DNA of 64,000 nt from Cyanophora paradoxa (Eukaryota; Glaucocystophyceae; Cyanophorales; Cyanophoraceae). Both the position numbers and the translations under genes were made by a program. The notes beneath the pieces were generated by a model, which saw only the letters and a program-made list of their open reading frames with translations, did not search any database and was not told the DNA's origin. Positions 34,757 through 46,460 of the stretch are shown here, in pieces; positions within the stretch are counted from its first letter, which is position 1, and each line of letters starts with the position of its first letter. The DNA is taken from assembly GCA_004431415.1 (NCBI GenBank), contig QPMI01000411.1, forward strand, positions 1 to 64,000. Direction: 5' to 3'.

Positions 34757-37700
34757 TCACAGAGTGCGCTCGACGCACACGATGCCCTCCCGCTCGAGGG
34801 CCGCCAGCACCTGCGCCGCCAGTCAGCTTGGCCTCGAAGGCAGATCTAGATTCTCTGAGCGGGGCGGGGCCCCGGGCGGGGCGGGCCGGGTTGTAGATGT
34901 CCTCGGTGTAGGGCCCGATGACGCCGGAGCGCTGCAGGGCGCCGTCGATGATCAGCTGCGCCGCGATCGCCGCGGGGAAGGCCACTGCGCGCGCCCGTGA
35001 GGTCCGGCGCGGTGCGGTGGAGAGCGAGGCGGGAGAGGGGCCGGGCACCGGTGCGGGCCATGGCGGTGTTGCCGTGGGGCTCGCCGTACGCGAGCAGCGT
35101 CGAGGTCTTGCGCTCGAGGGAGCCGTCGGGGAGGCGGATGCCGAACTCGTGGTGGAGGAGCACCAAGTCGCGCTCGCCCTCGCCGTACGCGAGCCGCTCC
35201 TGCAGCAGCGCGCAGAAGGCGTCCAGCGGCGTGCCCCGCTTCGAGACCCGCTGCGACTCGGAGAGGAGGCCGAGCCACTCGGCGCACGCCACCAGCGCCG
35301 GCGCCTCCTCCGCCCGCAGCGCCCGCCCCGCCAGCGCCGCCCGCACCTCCTTCGGGTCGGGGCGGCAGGCGAGGAGGGAGGCGAGGAGGTGGGGCCAGGA
35401 GAGGGCCCCCGGGGCGCTGGGGGCGAGCTCGGGCCGCGGGGCGTCGTCGAAGAGGCCGGCGCGGGCGAAGCCGCCCATGAGGGCCCCGAAGCCGCGGTAC
35501 CGCAGCGTGCCCCGCCGCACCGTCCTCGCCTCCTGCGCGCCCGCGTCAAAGCCCGCGGGTCGCCGGCAGCACCGCCGCCCGGCGCAGCGCACCGCCTCGA
35601 TGCCGTAGGCCTGGGCGTAGGGGAGGGAGTCGCGGTTGGGGAGCTCCTCGAGGGCGAGGGCGACGGAGACGCCGTCGGCGGGGCGCGCGGCCGCCAGCAG
35701 GCCCTCCCCGGGCACCTCCACCACCTGCGCGCCCCGCCCCGCCCCGCCCGCTCAGCGAGGCCTAGGGCTGGGCGGCGGGGGGCGCTCTGCGGGCGGGCGC
35801 GCCCTGCCGTCGTCGAGGTACTTGGCGGCGTTGCGGGCGGCGGTGAGGACGCCCCGCGGGTTCCACGAGAACTTGTACCCCAGCGGGTTGTCCGCCGCCT
35901 CGGGCGCCGGCAGCCCGCCGCACATCGACACGAACGACTCCACCTGCGAGCAGGCGTCGGGGGGGCCGGGCGCGGGGCCGCGAGGCCGCCGGGCCGCTGG
36001 GCCGCCGGGCCGCTGGGCCAGATGTATATGGAGAGGGCGGGGCGCGGGTGCGGACCTTGGCGCCGCGCCTGTGCGCGTCGGCGATGATCTGCATCGCGCT
36101 CATGTGGTCGATCCCTGCGACCGGGGTACGGTTGGTCGATGTGTGGGGGGCCGGCGGTGCAGGGGATCGGGCACCGGGGTCGAGGCCCATCTCGTTGAGG
36201 ATGGTGATACCGGCCTCCTTGGCTCTGCCGCCGAGTGAGCGAAGGCCGGACCGGAGCGGAGAGCGCGCGGAAGTGCGAGTGAAGCGGGCACCGGGCGTCG
36301 AGGGCGCGCATGGCGGGGCTGGTGTAGCTGGCGGTGACCATGTGGACCTTGTGGGCAATGCAGGCCTCGGCAACGGGCACGTGGAACATGGCCGGCACGA
36401 AGCTGATCACGACGTCCGCCCCGGCCACCAGCGGCTCCAGGCTCGCCTGCGCGCGCGCGGCCCGCCGTGAGGAGGGCGGGGGGCGCGGGCGGGCGGGCGG
36501 CGGGGCGGCGCGCCTTGCTCGTGACGTCGACCTCGGCGACGGCGGTGCGCTTGCGGCCCTTCGCCAGCGCCTTCGCCTCGTTCAGCACCACCGACGCTGC
36601 GGGGCGTTCAGGCGAGTCGGAGGCCGTCAGCCCAACTCAGGGGGCGGACCGATGGTGATGAGGTTGATGGGGGAGCGGAGGAGGTACTCGACGACGGGGG
36701 CCGCCACCATCCCAGCCCCCAGCAGCAGCACCCGCCGCACCGCCCCCTGCCGCGAGGGTCGGGTTCAGAGAGGCGCGGCGTGGCGCGGGCGGGCGGGGGC
36801 GCGCCTTGGCCGGCTGCTGCTCAGGGGTCTCCACGCCGTTCGCCGGCGCCTCCGCTGCGCGGGGGCTCGTAAAGAAGTCCCGAGCAACCCCCCCGCGTGG
36901 GCGCCCCGCGCACCGGCCTCGGGCCGGCTGATCACCATGGACGCCTCTGCCGGCAGCTTGAGGGCCTGCGCCGGGGCGGTCAGAGAGGAATCAGACAATG
37001 CGAGGAGCGCAGGGGCGGGCCTTGAGGGCGTCGAGGAGGGCGGCGAGCTTGGCGTCGTCCTTGGCGTGCACGCGCAGCATCGCCGTGGAGGGCGTGTGGC
37101 AGTCCTTCCCCAGCCCGATGTCCATCAGCTCGAACCTGCCGGGAGGTGTGAGAGGGGCGGGAGAGGCTCGAGCGGGGAAGAGGACAGCGCGGGCGGGCGG
37201 ACCCGGCCTTCTGCTGCTCGATGGCGTCGAGGGTGCGATTGATGACCCCCAGGTCGAACAGGTGGCCCTTCAGCGTCACCACCGCCTCCGCCCGCGCCTC
37301 TCGGTGCACCTGCCCGCGACCCCTCAGCCGCCCCGCCTCGGCCTGCACCGAGGGCGGGCGCGGGGCGGGCCGTGACGCCGCCGGCGACGTCGTCGCCGGC
37401 GCGGGCGAGGTTGACCTCGTCCGCGGGGCCCCACGAGGGCCGGTGCACTGCGCGCCCCGAGGCCGAGGGGCGCGGGGGTCGGCTCGCGAGGTGAGGCAGA
37501 TCGCCTTATTTGGCTCGACGGGGCGGGGCGGGGCGCACGCTGGGAGGCGCGGTGGTCCATGGCGCGGAGCTGGGCGATGTAGGCGTAGCCCGGCGTCAGC
37601 TCGCCGTGCGCCGCGATGCACGCCTGCGCCCCGCCGCCCGCGTCGATCGAGAGCTCGGGCCCCAGCGCGTGCTTTACTTTACTGTGCCGCGCGGACCTCG

Positions 37701-40060
37701 CGGAGCCCGGGGGGCAGGTCGGACTGGTCGGGGAAGGGCCTGCGGGCGTCGGAGCGGGCGAGGGGCTCGACGAAGGGGAGGAGGGCGTCGCCGAAGTGGA
37801 GGGAGGCGTCCCGCGGCAGCTCCGACGGCAGGTGGTCCACCGCGTGCATCAGCACCCCGTCCCCGTCTGCCCGGTCAGGTCAGGTCAGCTGAGCCGAGTG
37901 CGGGCATGTCAACGTGGAGGAGGACGTGGAGCTAAGCGTCCCCTCCCTCCCCGGGGGCCGGGGCGGACCTGTGCCCTTCTGGACGGCCTGGGTGACGGGC
38001 TCGTAGAGGAAGAACGGCTCCTCGATGCTCGTGTACCGGTCCACCGCCTCCACCGACCCCTGGCGGTGCCGGCTCAAAGGGGGGGGAGAGCCGGATGGGG
38101 GTACGCGCACGTTGAGGTCGCAGGAGATGTCGCAGACGCCGACGAGGCGGGAGCGGCCTTCCGACGCCAGGCGCCCCATTTGGGCCCGCGTCAGCAGCCG
38201 CGGGAACCTGCGCCGAGCTCAGCCTCTGCAGGGGGGTGGGGGTAGGGAAAGGGGGGTATGGCGCACCGGACGTCCCAGTACATGCAGTTGACGATGACGG
38301 AGGCCCAGGGGGCAACCTGCCGCCCCGCCCGGCCCGTCAGGGGGCACGACGCCGGCGTGCAGCGCGGGACGGGGCGGGGCGGGCTCGCCTTCTCGTGGAA
38401 GATGGGGCGGTACGCCTCGGGCTTCTCGTAGTAGTGCGCCTTATCGAAGGCCGCCGCCGGCCTGCCCGGCCGGCCCTCGGCGATAGGCCGGGCGGGGGCG
38501 GGGCCCGGGCGGGGGATCGGAGGGCGCACTTGTCCTTGCGGGCGACCATGTGCTCCTGCGTCGCCACGCACCCGTACAGCTTGTGCGCCTCTGCGCCGGC
38601 CCGCGCCGGGTGGGCCGAGCGGGCCGAGGCGAGCGCCGCCTAGCCTCTGCCTCTCTTCTGGGCTCGGCCGCACCGGCCTTCTTGGAGCGGACGAGGTCCT
38701 CGAGCTCGAGGGGCGACACCATCTCGTGCGGGAAGAGCTTGAAGATCTCCTGCGCGCCCTGCGCGCAGAGCGGAGCGGATCGCCTCGGATCGGGTCGGGT
38801 CGGGTCGGGTGGGGTGGGGTGGGGTCGGAGGGGGCGGGCGGGCCGGGGCGGCTCGCCCTGGAGACGCGGCCGGTGCCGGTGAAGACGAAGATCATGGGGC
38901 AGAGGGCGCGGGGGAGCCCCTCCTTGGCGATCCGCTTGCCCACCGCCCTCAGCGCCTCCTGCGCCCCGGCCCCGTCCGCCTCGGCTTCGGCCACCGGCGG
39001 CGACCGCGGCCGCCCGCTCACCTTGGCGTCAGCGACCGAGGCGTACACTGGCCACGACGAGGCGCCCGTCAGCCGGTGCGGGCGGGGCGGGGCGGGGCGG
39101 GGCGGGGGCTGGGCGGACTGTAGGAGGAGCCGACGTTGAGGAAGGGGGTGCTGTACCCCAGGGACAGGAAGCGCTCCCCGAGCCCGCGGAAGAAGTCGAT
39201 CATCCCCGCCAGGCCCGCGAACTGCCGGATCAAATTCATTCGAGTGCGGCGCGCGATCGAATGCGAGGCGGGCGCGGGTCACCTCGCCGAACGCGACGAG
39301 GCGCTGGCCGGAGCCCTTCCTGTCCACGATCGTCTCGTAGTCGATCAGGCGGATTTTCTGCGCCCCGCGACGCGTGGGGGCGCCGGCGGGGGCGCGGGAC
39401 CGGACCGGGCCGGCCGCACCTTGCGCAGGACCACGTCCAGCATGCCCATGTTCTCCGGCTGGGCCTTGATCGTGTGGCTGGCGCGTGCGCATGGTCAGCC
39501 GCCGCGATCCGCGGGGCAACGCCGCGCGCGCGCACCTGAAGAACACGTAGGTCCGCTCAGGCAGGAGGAGCGGCGGGGGGATCTGAGCCGCGCGCGTCAG
39601 CGCGCGTCCGGAGGCACGTGCGATTGAACGGCACCGTCTTGACGGCGAAGATGCAGTTGCATTCCGAGAGATCGTCCTGGACAATCGCGCCGGCCTGCGA
39701 GCGGATTCCGGTCGGCCCGGGCGGGCAGCGCACGCACTCCCTAGGCGTGAGACCACGCGTACGTGCTATAAAGATAGACTGCAAAGCTAGAAACGCGCAC
39801 GTACGCAAATCTCTACGACCCCGCGCGCGTGCACACACCTCGGCGTACTCCTCGTCACGGAAGACCCGACCGAGAGACGGCTGGATGATGACCTTGATGC
39901 CGCGGGCGACCAGGGCCTTCACATGGTGAGGTGCCAGCGGACAGCGACGCTCTGCGGGTTCGATCGGGCGGGTTCGAGAGGGCACTTCGGCGGACCGCGG
40001 ACCCCATTTGTTCTTGTCCTCTCGCCGGATCCCGACCACACCGTCCGGACCGAGCGGCAT
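34757..40060 (-). CDS. AASS: Bifunctional lysine-ketoglutarate reductase/saccharopine dehydrogenase
   Basis: Start ATG 40060 ([15 protein letters not shown]). Exon 1 ends at 40003 and joins exon 2 at 39951 to give [20 protein letters not shown], the conserved LKR opening. LKR continues with [50 protein letters not shown] and [12 protein letters not shown]. The middle (about 37330-37010) encodes [20 protein letters not shown] and [18 protein letters not shown], the LOR/SDH interdomain typical of plant enzymes. The SDH half has a Rossmann start [20 protein letters not shown] (near 36730-36660), [51 protein letters not shown] and [20 protein letters not shown], and ends [13 protein letters not shown] at TGA 34757-34759. 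It catalyses lysine + 2-oxoglutarate to saccharopine, then to aminoadipate semialdehyde and glutamate. No transit peptide precedes the LKR domain, so a cytosolic enzyme is suggested unless a 5' exon is missing. Confidence 0.92.
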
Positions 40061-40358
40061 TGGGCGTTGCAGCTGCGTATACAGCTGTTCGATCTGTGAC
40101 GGGCTCCGAACCTCTTATACCCGCGCTTATTTTTTCGCCTCGTTAACCCCCTCCCCCTCCTTCCCCCCCCCCCCGGAGCGCTGCGGAACGTTCCCCTCGT
40201 AGCGGAGCACCAGCCAGTGCCCGATATGTATGCGTCCTGCTCCTGCGCATGCCTCTGGTTGCTTATGCTCAATCCATGTGGAGGCCTATAGCTAGCTAGG
40301 ACGGTCGCGCGCGGTGACACGATCGCGACGTTGCGACGTCGCGCGCGCGCGGCTGATC

Positions 40359-40544
40359 ATGGGCGCGAATGTCGACGTCGGCGAGCGCATCGAGCGGCTC
40401 TTCCTCGGCAACTTCAGCTTCCTCGACAGGCCTGGCCTAGGCTGGCATGCTCATGGACATACACAGGAGCCCGCGCCCGCGGAATATGAATCCGGCCCCG
40501 CAGACTTAAAGAATACTCCTTCGCATATGTATCTCGCACGATAA
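40359..40544 (+). CDS. Possible small gene or orphan exon
   Basis: The ATG at 40359 opens MGANVDVGERIERLFLGNFS, which has exon-like composition. The remaining 40 residues are less convincing and stop at 40544, three bases before the stop of the convergent IFT144-like gene. I recognise no family. It could be a first exon left behind by rearrangement or a chance frame in the promoter of the LKR/SDH gene. Confidence 0.2.
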   Translation: MGANVDVGERIERLFLGNFSFLDRPGLGWHAHGHTQEPAPAEYESGPADLKNTPSHMYLAR

Positions 40545-40546
40545 AG

Positions 40547-43500
40547 CTACCTATTCTTAATGATTACGTTGCCGTCCATCTGCATGATCGTGCCGGGGGC
40601 GTGCGCCGGGGCCGGGGCGGCAGGGGCGGCGGGGGCGCCGGGCCCTCTCCTCCCGACGCTGGAGAAGAGGGCGGCGGGGGGCAGGCCCATGCCCAGGTCG
40701 TCCAGCTCCGAGGGCGGCCGCGACGCCGCCGCCGGCGCCTTCGGGGGGGTCGCCGAGGGCGGGGGCGGGGAGGGGGCGGCCTCGGCTGGGGCGGGCGGGG
40801 CGAGGCGGGGCGGGCGGGCGGGGGCCGCCTCGAGGACGTCGCCGGCGTCGACCTCCCCAGCAGCTCGTCCAGCTGCCGCTCCTCCTCCTCCGCTGTCGGC
40901 CCCGCCGGGGTCGGCGCCGGCGCCGGGGCCGGGGCGTCGGCCCTGCGGAGGACCTCGTGGGCGGCGGCGTCCCGCCTCAGCGCCTCCTCCGCCTCCAGCG
41001 ACGCCAGCCGCCGCCGCTCCGCCTCCGCCCCCCGCTCCGCCGCGTCCGCCTCCATCGCCGCCCGCTCCCGCTCCGCAGCCTCCGCCTCCTCCCGCCGCCG
41101 CCGCTCCGCAGCCTCCCGCCGCCCCCGCTCCTCCTCCTCCTCCCGCCGCGCCCGCTCCTCCTCCGCCTTCCGCTCCTCCTCCTCCCGCCGCCTCCTCAGC
41201 TCCTCTTCCCTCGCCTGCGCCGAGGCGGCCGTCAGGCGGGCCAGCCCGGCCGAGAGCTGGGCGGCGCACCCGGCGCAGGGCGTCGGCCTCCTCGGCCTCC
41301 CGCTTGCGCCTCGCCTCCTCCTCCGCGAGCTTCCTCCGCCGCTCCTCCTCCCGCGCCCGCGCCCGCTCCTCCTCCTCCGCCCGCGCCCGCGCCGCCTCCG
41401 CCTCGACCGCCTCCTTCCTCCGCCGCTGGCGCGGGGCTCGGGCGGGGCCCGTCAAGCGGGCGGGGCGGGGCTCGGACCTCGGTCTCGAGGACGGCGTCGT
41501 CGAGGGCCTCGTCGGCGAACATGCCGGCCGCCATCGTGTCCGGCGAGGGCGCAAGCGGGATCGGCGAGGGCGCCGAGAGGAGCGGCGGCGGCGGCAGCGG
41601 CAGCGCGGGGAGGGGCGGGGGCGGGAGGGATGGGAGCGGGGGCAGGGCGGGGGCGGGGGCGGGGGCCGGGGCGGGGGCGGGGCGGCGGCTTGGCGAAGAC
41701 GTCGTACACGGAGACGGAGCCGTCCCGCGCCGTGACGGCCAGGAACTGCCCGTCCGAGCTGCCCCGCGGCGCCCGTCAGGCCGCCGCCAAGCGGCGTGCT
41801 CGGCGCGCGGGGACCTGAAGGAGGGGGCCTCGGCGCGGGCGGGAGGCGCTCGTGGGAGAGCACGTCGCACACGAGCCCGTTCTGCGCCGCCCTGGCGCGT
41901 CAGCCGGGCCGGCGGGGCGGGGCGGGGCGGGGCGGGGCGGGCGCGCCTTGCCGACGGCGAGGGCGACGAGGCGGAAGGCGGCGGGGCAGCAGACGCAGAA
42001 GAGCAGCGTCGCCCGCGGCGGCGCGTTCGGCCCCGGGTTCGCGCTCATCGCGATCGACACCTGCCGCGCCGCGCTCGGAAGGGGGGAGGGAGCGCCGCGG
42101 GGTACGGCGGGCTCCAAGGCCCGCGCACCACCTCCTCCTTGAAGTGGTTCTCGGCGTAGAGCAGGCGGCAGTCTGCGGGGGTACGCTCGTTAGAGAACGA
42201 ACCCGGGAGGGGCGCGGGCGGGGTACCGGTGTCGACAATGACGAGGAAGCCCTTGGTGGTGCCGAGGGCGATGAGGCCCTGCCCCGCCCACCGGAACGCC
42301 GAGAGGCGGCCCATCTTCTCCTGCTGCGGCTGCGGGGCGCGGCGCGGCGCGGGGGTGGGGATGAGCTCGCGTGGGTACAGGCCGAGGGAAAAGACGAGAG
42401 GGAAAAGGGGAGCGGGCTCGAACCGCGTCGAGGACGAACTCGGTGATGGCGGCGCTGGCGGGGTCCAGGAGCAGAAGGGCCCGCCTGCAGTGGGGAGGGG
42501 TGCGGTGTCGGCCGGGGGCACGAGCACGCCCCGCAGCCCGGCCAGCCAGCGCCCCGCGGCGCACTTGAAGCCGAGGACGGCGGTGCCGAGCATCGCGACG
42601 CCCCGCGCACCCTTCGCCAGCGTCACCGCCTGCGCGGGCCCCGGACGGCTCGGAGGCCGGAGGCCAAGGGGATGGAGGAGGGGCATGTGCGGGCGGGCCT
42701 GCATGTCCTGTACGTTGTACCCGATTGAGAAGGACTTCTGTGTATCCCCGTCCGCGTTGCTGATCGTGACCTAACGGGGTGCGAGCTCGGACCGACCCGG
42801 CGTGCGGCGCGCTGGCGTGCGGGAGGGTACCGTGTCGTCGTCGCTCGCGAGCACTAGCTGGTCCTGCGGTGAGACGTCAGAGCCCCGGGTTCGGACCCAG
42901 GCGGGAGATTGCACGCCTCGTCATCCCAGAGAGCGCATACGATCCGCTTGGAGTGCTTGTACATGATCGGGACCTAGACGCGGGCTCGATTTTCAGCGGG
43001 GCAACTTTTGGAGGGGGGAAGAGGGAGAGGGGGTGGGGTGGGTGGGGCGGGTGGGGGCGGGTGGGGTGGGGGGGGGAGGGAGGGGGGGGAGGGGGGGGCG
43101 GGGGCGCCTTCTTGAGGGTCTTCCGGTTGTACAAGAAGATGCTCCCGTCAGGGCCAAGCAGGGCCATCTGAAGGAAAGGAGATCAGGGGCCAGATCGGAT
43201 CGGGGCGGGCGGGCGGGCGGGGCGGCGGGCCCGCGGGCTGTTGGAGGAGACGGAGACCATCTGCTGGTCCTTGATGTTCGTCTCCACCTGCGCCGGCGCA
43301 GCCTCGCCCCTCAGCCCCGCCCCTCTCAGCTCGCTCGCTCGCTCGCGCACGGCCATGGCGTCCTTGCCCCCGGCGCTGAACCGGTTCCAGATGTACAGCT
43401 GCCGCCCGTCAGCGCGGCGTCGGGGGGCGGGCGGCACGCTCGCTCGCGCGCGATCGCACCTTATTCGTCTTGCTGGCGGCGATGGCGAGGTACGTCCCCT

Positions 43501-44003
43501 CCTTCTCCCACGCCAGCGAGCGCGCCGTGCTGCGCGCCCCGAGCACCCCGTCGGCCCGGCTCGCCGGCCCCGGCCCCGGCGCGGCGCGCGGCCGGCGCGC
43601 GGTTCCGTCCGTCGCGGCGCACCTCTTGGAGAAGAGGCCGGGCTTGGGCAGTATGAAGGGGTCGACCACCGCCTGGCCGGGCTTCTTGTCGCCGCCAGCC
43701 GCGTACACGTTCACCCGCGGACTGCCACCGACCGCCAGAATGGGGAAGCGCGGGTTCCAGATCGCCAGCGGCGGCCTACAGTCCTCATAGACGCGAAACA
43801 GCAGCTGTGCGGGAATCTGCGGCGGAGCGCGTCAGCGCTCGGCGGGGCTCACGAGCGTAACGCCGGCCCGGCGCAGCCCAACCGAGCTTAGCGCATTTAA
43901 CTCCTCCGGACGGCCGGCGGCTCGCGCGGCCCTCGCTGCCGGTGCTTATTTCGGTCGGCCCTGTGCGCCCGCAAAGAAGGCCCTCCCGCCACTCGCTCAC
44001 CAT
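40547..44003 (-). CDS. IFT144/WDR19-like beta-propeller fused to charged coiled coil
   Basis: Reading leftwards, the exons give WD-like blades in WDR19 order: NPRFPILAVGGSPRVNVYAA, ARSLAWEKEGTYLAIAASKT, LYIWNRFSAGGKDAMA, KDQQMVSVSSN, MALLGPDGSIFLYNRKTLKK, DQLVLASDDDT joined to VTISNADGDTQKSFSIGYNV, FRWAGQGLIALGTTKGFLVI, then SSDGQFLAVTARDGSVSVYD followed by FAKPP. The last matches the WDR19 block ending in a Leu-Thr-Lys-Leu-Pro-like motif. In WDR19/IFT144 a second propeller and long TPR array follow. Here the protein instead passes into Glu/Arg/Ala coiled coil (about 41450-40950: RKLAEEEARRKREAEEADAL), a Pro/Ala linker and ends MQMDGNVIIKNR at TAG 40547. IFT144 belongs to IFT-A, the retrograde ciliary transport complex. 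Whether this is IFT144 itself, a paralogue or a split gene is unclear. The start at 44003 is tentative. Confidence 0.6.
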
Positions 44004-44193
44004 GCTGATCGGCCCGGGGTCGCCAGGCGCCCCCGGATTCCGCGCTTCAGCGTCCCGGGTTGACTGTACCCCCACGGCTCCCATAGCTTGGCCACAGGAC
44101 CCACACGGCGAGCCGCACAGTGCCACACTGGACCACAACCGGTGCAGGCTGCACAACTAGCTGTTTCGAAGCTATCCGGCTACCCAGCTTGCC

Positions 44194-45014
44194 ATGAACT
44201 ACCACGCCGCGTTTTGGTACGTCGGATCCGCCTCGACGTTCGCGATCGGCCTCGTCTACCTCTTCGCTTGCCCCGCCTACCCCGAACTCTGGGTGAGCCC
44301 ACGGAGCGCACGCGCTGAGGTTGCATCCGCGATCCGGCGCGTAGCGCCGCGCGAGCGCTTTTCTTGCAGCTAACGGGAAGCTTCTCTGCAGTCGCTTCTT
44401 TTCAAGTTCAAGCCGGTGCCCGAGACCAAGCTCCTGCTGGGCCTGGTCGGGTGCGCTTTGCTGTGCTAGCACTGCGTCTACGTTTAACCGCTGACTCGAG
44501 CGCGCGCTTTCGCACCCGTGGGCCTCGCAGCGCGTCATTCTTGTCCGTCTCGGGGATCTTCTGCGTGGTCGCTGCCAACGGGGACAGGCACTTCCGCGCT
44601 AAGATCAACAAGAGCGGCGTGATGTGAGCGCGCCCCCCGGCGCCCCAATTTAAGCGTCGCCGCCGCATACGCCTTCATCGACGCTTCATTAGAGGGACCT
44701 TCATCTTGCTAGCCTTCATCATATGGGAGAACCAGTACGTCAAGTTGTACCAGCCGATGTGGTGCGTCACCCGCTTCTCTCTTCGCTCTGGCGCTGGCGG
44801 CGCGCTAACGGGCACCGGTCCCGGGCAGGTCTTCGTGCATCATCGGGTGCGCCGTGCACGTGCCGCGCCGCGCCACGCCGGCCCGCGCCCCCCTCGACCG
44901 CTCTGATCTCGCTGCAGGATGCTGAGCGTATTTCTTCTGCTCGGCATCGTCAACCTCGCCAACGGAGGCGGCGGCAGCCACGCGCCCAAGGTCCCCCGCG
45001 CCAAGAAGGCGTAG
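44194..45014 (+). CDS. Small four-helix membrane protein, six exons
   Basis: Six exons join cleanly: 44194-44292, 44392-44450, 44531-44623, 44693-44761, 44829-44846 (18 bases) and 44918-45014, with phases matching at every join. The product has about 144 residues. It has four hydrophobic stretches: STFAIGLVYLFACPAY; KLLLGLVGASFLSVSGIFCV; GTFILLAFIIWENQYVKLYQ; and CIIGMLSVFLLLGIVNLANG. The tail is basic (SHAPKVPRAKKA). The intron after 44623 uses plain GTGAGC and ends TTAG. I do not recognise the family. The short polar loops and Lys-rich cytosolic tail suggest an ER or Golgi resident protein. The gene is divergent from the IFT144-like gene with about 190 bases between. Confidence 0.75.
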
Positions 45015-45281
45015 CATTTGATCGCACCGCTATTTATTTTTTAAATTCTATACGATGAATTCGACGCGCGATTTCGGAGGGATGATTTCTGACGACGGGA
45101 TGCGCCCGGCGGGCATCATCATCTTTTACGGCAGGCGAGCGCTGCATCATCGTATATTCTGCCCAGAGAAGCCTGCCTGCCTCCAATCCTACAGCGGTAC
45201 ATGCTCTAAAGTCTGTGACTACGACTAGCGTACGAAATATGAGAGCGAAGTTGACAGAGTGTCGCACTCCGACATGGCCCT

Positions 45282-46460
45282 TCACCAGTTCTCGTTCACC
45301 TTTTCGAAGCCAGGGTACGTGCCTGCGAAGCCCATGAACCGGTACCCTGGCCGCCGCGGCCGGAGCTCGGAAGCGGACCGGGCTTCCAGAGGCGGAAGCC
45401 GCCGCGGAGGATGTTGCCGCGCGTGTCGATGATCTCCCAGTCGCCCCGGATGCAGTTCCCGTCCGAGAAGCCAAGGTACTCGATCCGGTGCATCCCTGAG
45501 CGCCCCGCCGTGGGCTCGGGCGAGCGGGGGAGGCGAAAGAATCGCCTCAGGGGGCTTCGCACCGATGTACTGCTTCGTGAACTTGATCTCGAGGGACGTC
45601 GGGTCGAATTGGCCGTCGATCTCGAAGCTGGCGGGGTGCACGCGCTCAGAGAGGGGCGGAAGGGGGCGGCGGGAAGGGCGGGGGGGCGGGCGCACCGGCC
45701 GAGGGCGTCGGAGCCGACGGAGCGGACGAGGCCGCCGGCCATGTTCAGGTCCATCGTGATCTCGTCCCGCTGCCCGCTGCGCCCGCCCGCCCCGCCCCGT
45801 CAGCTCCCGCCCCCGGCGCCGGCTCGGGCGGGCGGGCGGGCGGGGGCGGGGGCGAACTTGAGGTACTGCGGCGCAGCGCATTGGCGAGCGCGGGCGAGGG
45901 GTGCGTCAGCAGGGCCGAGAGAGAAGAAAGGGGGAAAGCACCTCGTAGTAGCCGATCTGGGGAGGAGCGGGGGCGGTCAGCGGGGGCCGGGGAGGGGGGG
46001 GCGGGGGCTCCGTACCCACGTGCCGGAGAGGAAGGGGCCTGTCTTGGGCGGGGCGCCGGGCGTGAGGCCCCACGCTGCGGCGGGGTGAGGCATGGGCCCG
46101 AGGGATAGGGCAGCAGCAGGTCGCACCCTGCCCGGAGGGGAGGAAGGCTTCGCTGGTGCGGGGCGGGTGGGCGACCGGCGCGTACGCGCCCTCCCGCCCG
46201 GGCTTCATGAAGTCCGGCGCGAACGCCGCGCCCGTGTAGCCGCCGTAGCCGCCGTTCGCCGCGCCGCCGTTCGCGCGCACGGGGCTCCACTGCCCCTGCC
46301 CATGCTGCGGCTGCGGCTGTGCCAGGAGCTGCGCGTCGTCCCGAGGGGACCCGTAGGCGGAGCCCGGAGGCGGCGGCGACGGCCGCTCCGGCAGCCTCGG
46401 CGAGTGCGGCCGCTCGGGCTCCGCTGTATCCTGATCCGCTGTGCAGCACGCCGTTCGCAA
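45282..46460 (-). CDS. Unrecognised protein with repeated beta-strand domain, 5' end uncertain
   Basis: The N-terminal part (46460-46100) is Pro/Gln/Gly-rich (QPQPQHGQGQWSP, NGGAANGGYGGYTGAAFAPD). Later exons encode a compact beta-rich module: DEITMDLNMAGGLVRSVGSD, FEIDGQFDPTSLEIKFTKQY with IGAKPPEAI, HRIEYLGFSDGNCIRGDWEI and RGGFRLWKP. The pattern (strand, FD/FTKxYIG, xxEYxG..., I.G.W) is one I have seen in uncharacterised algal and bacterial small beta-barrel modules. No catalytic motif is evident. The final exon is YRFMGFAGTYPGFEKVNENW ending at TGA 45282, if a 32-base segment (about 45348-45379) is spliced out; without splicing the frame ends at 45296. No ATG in frame is found at the start, so a 5' exon is likely missing. 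Confidence 0.45.

Noticed and set aside
38755-38830. GGTCGGGTCGGGT repeats as a possible telomere-like tract
   Set aside because: The run is short, imperfect and inside an LKR/SDH intron, like other GC-rich intron repeats here.
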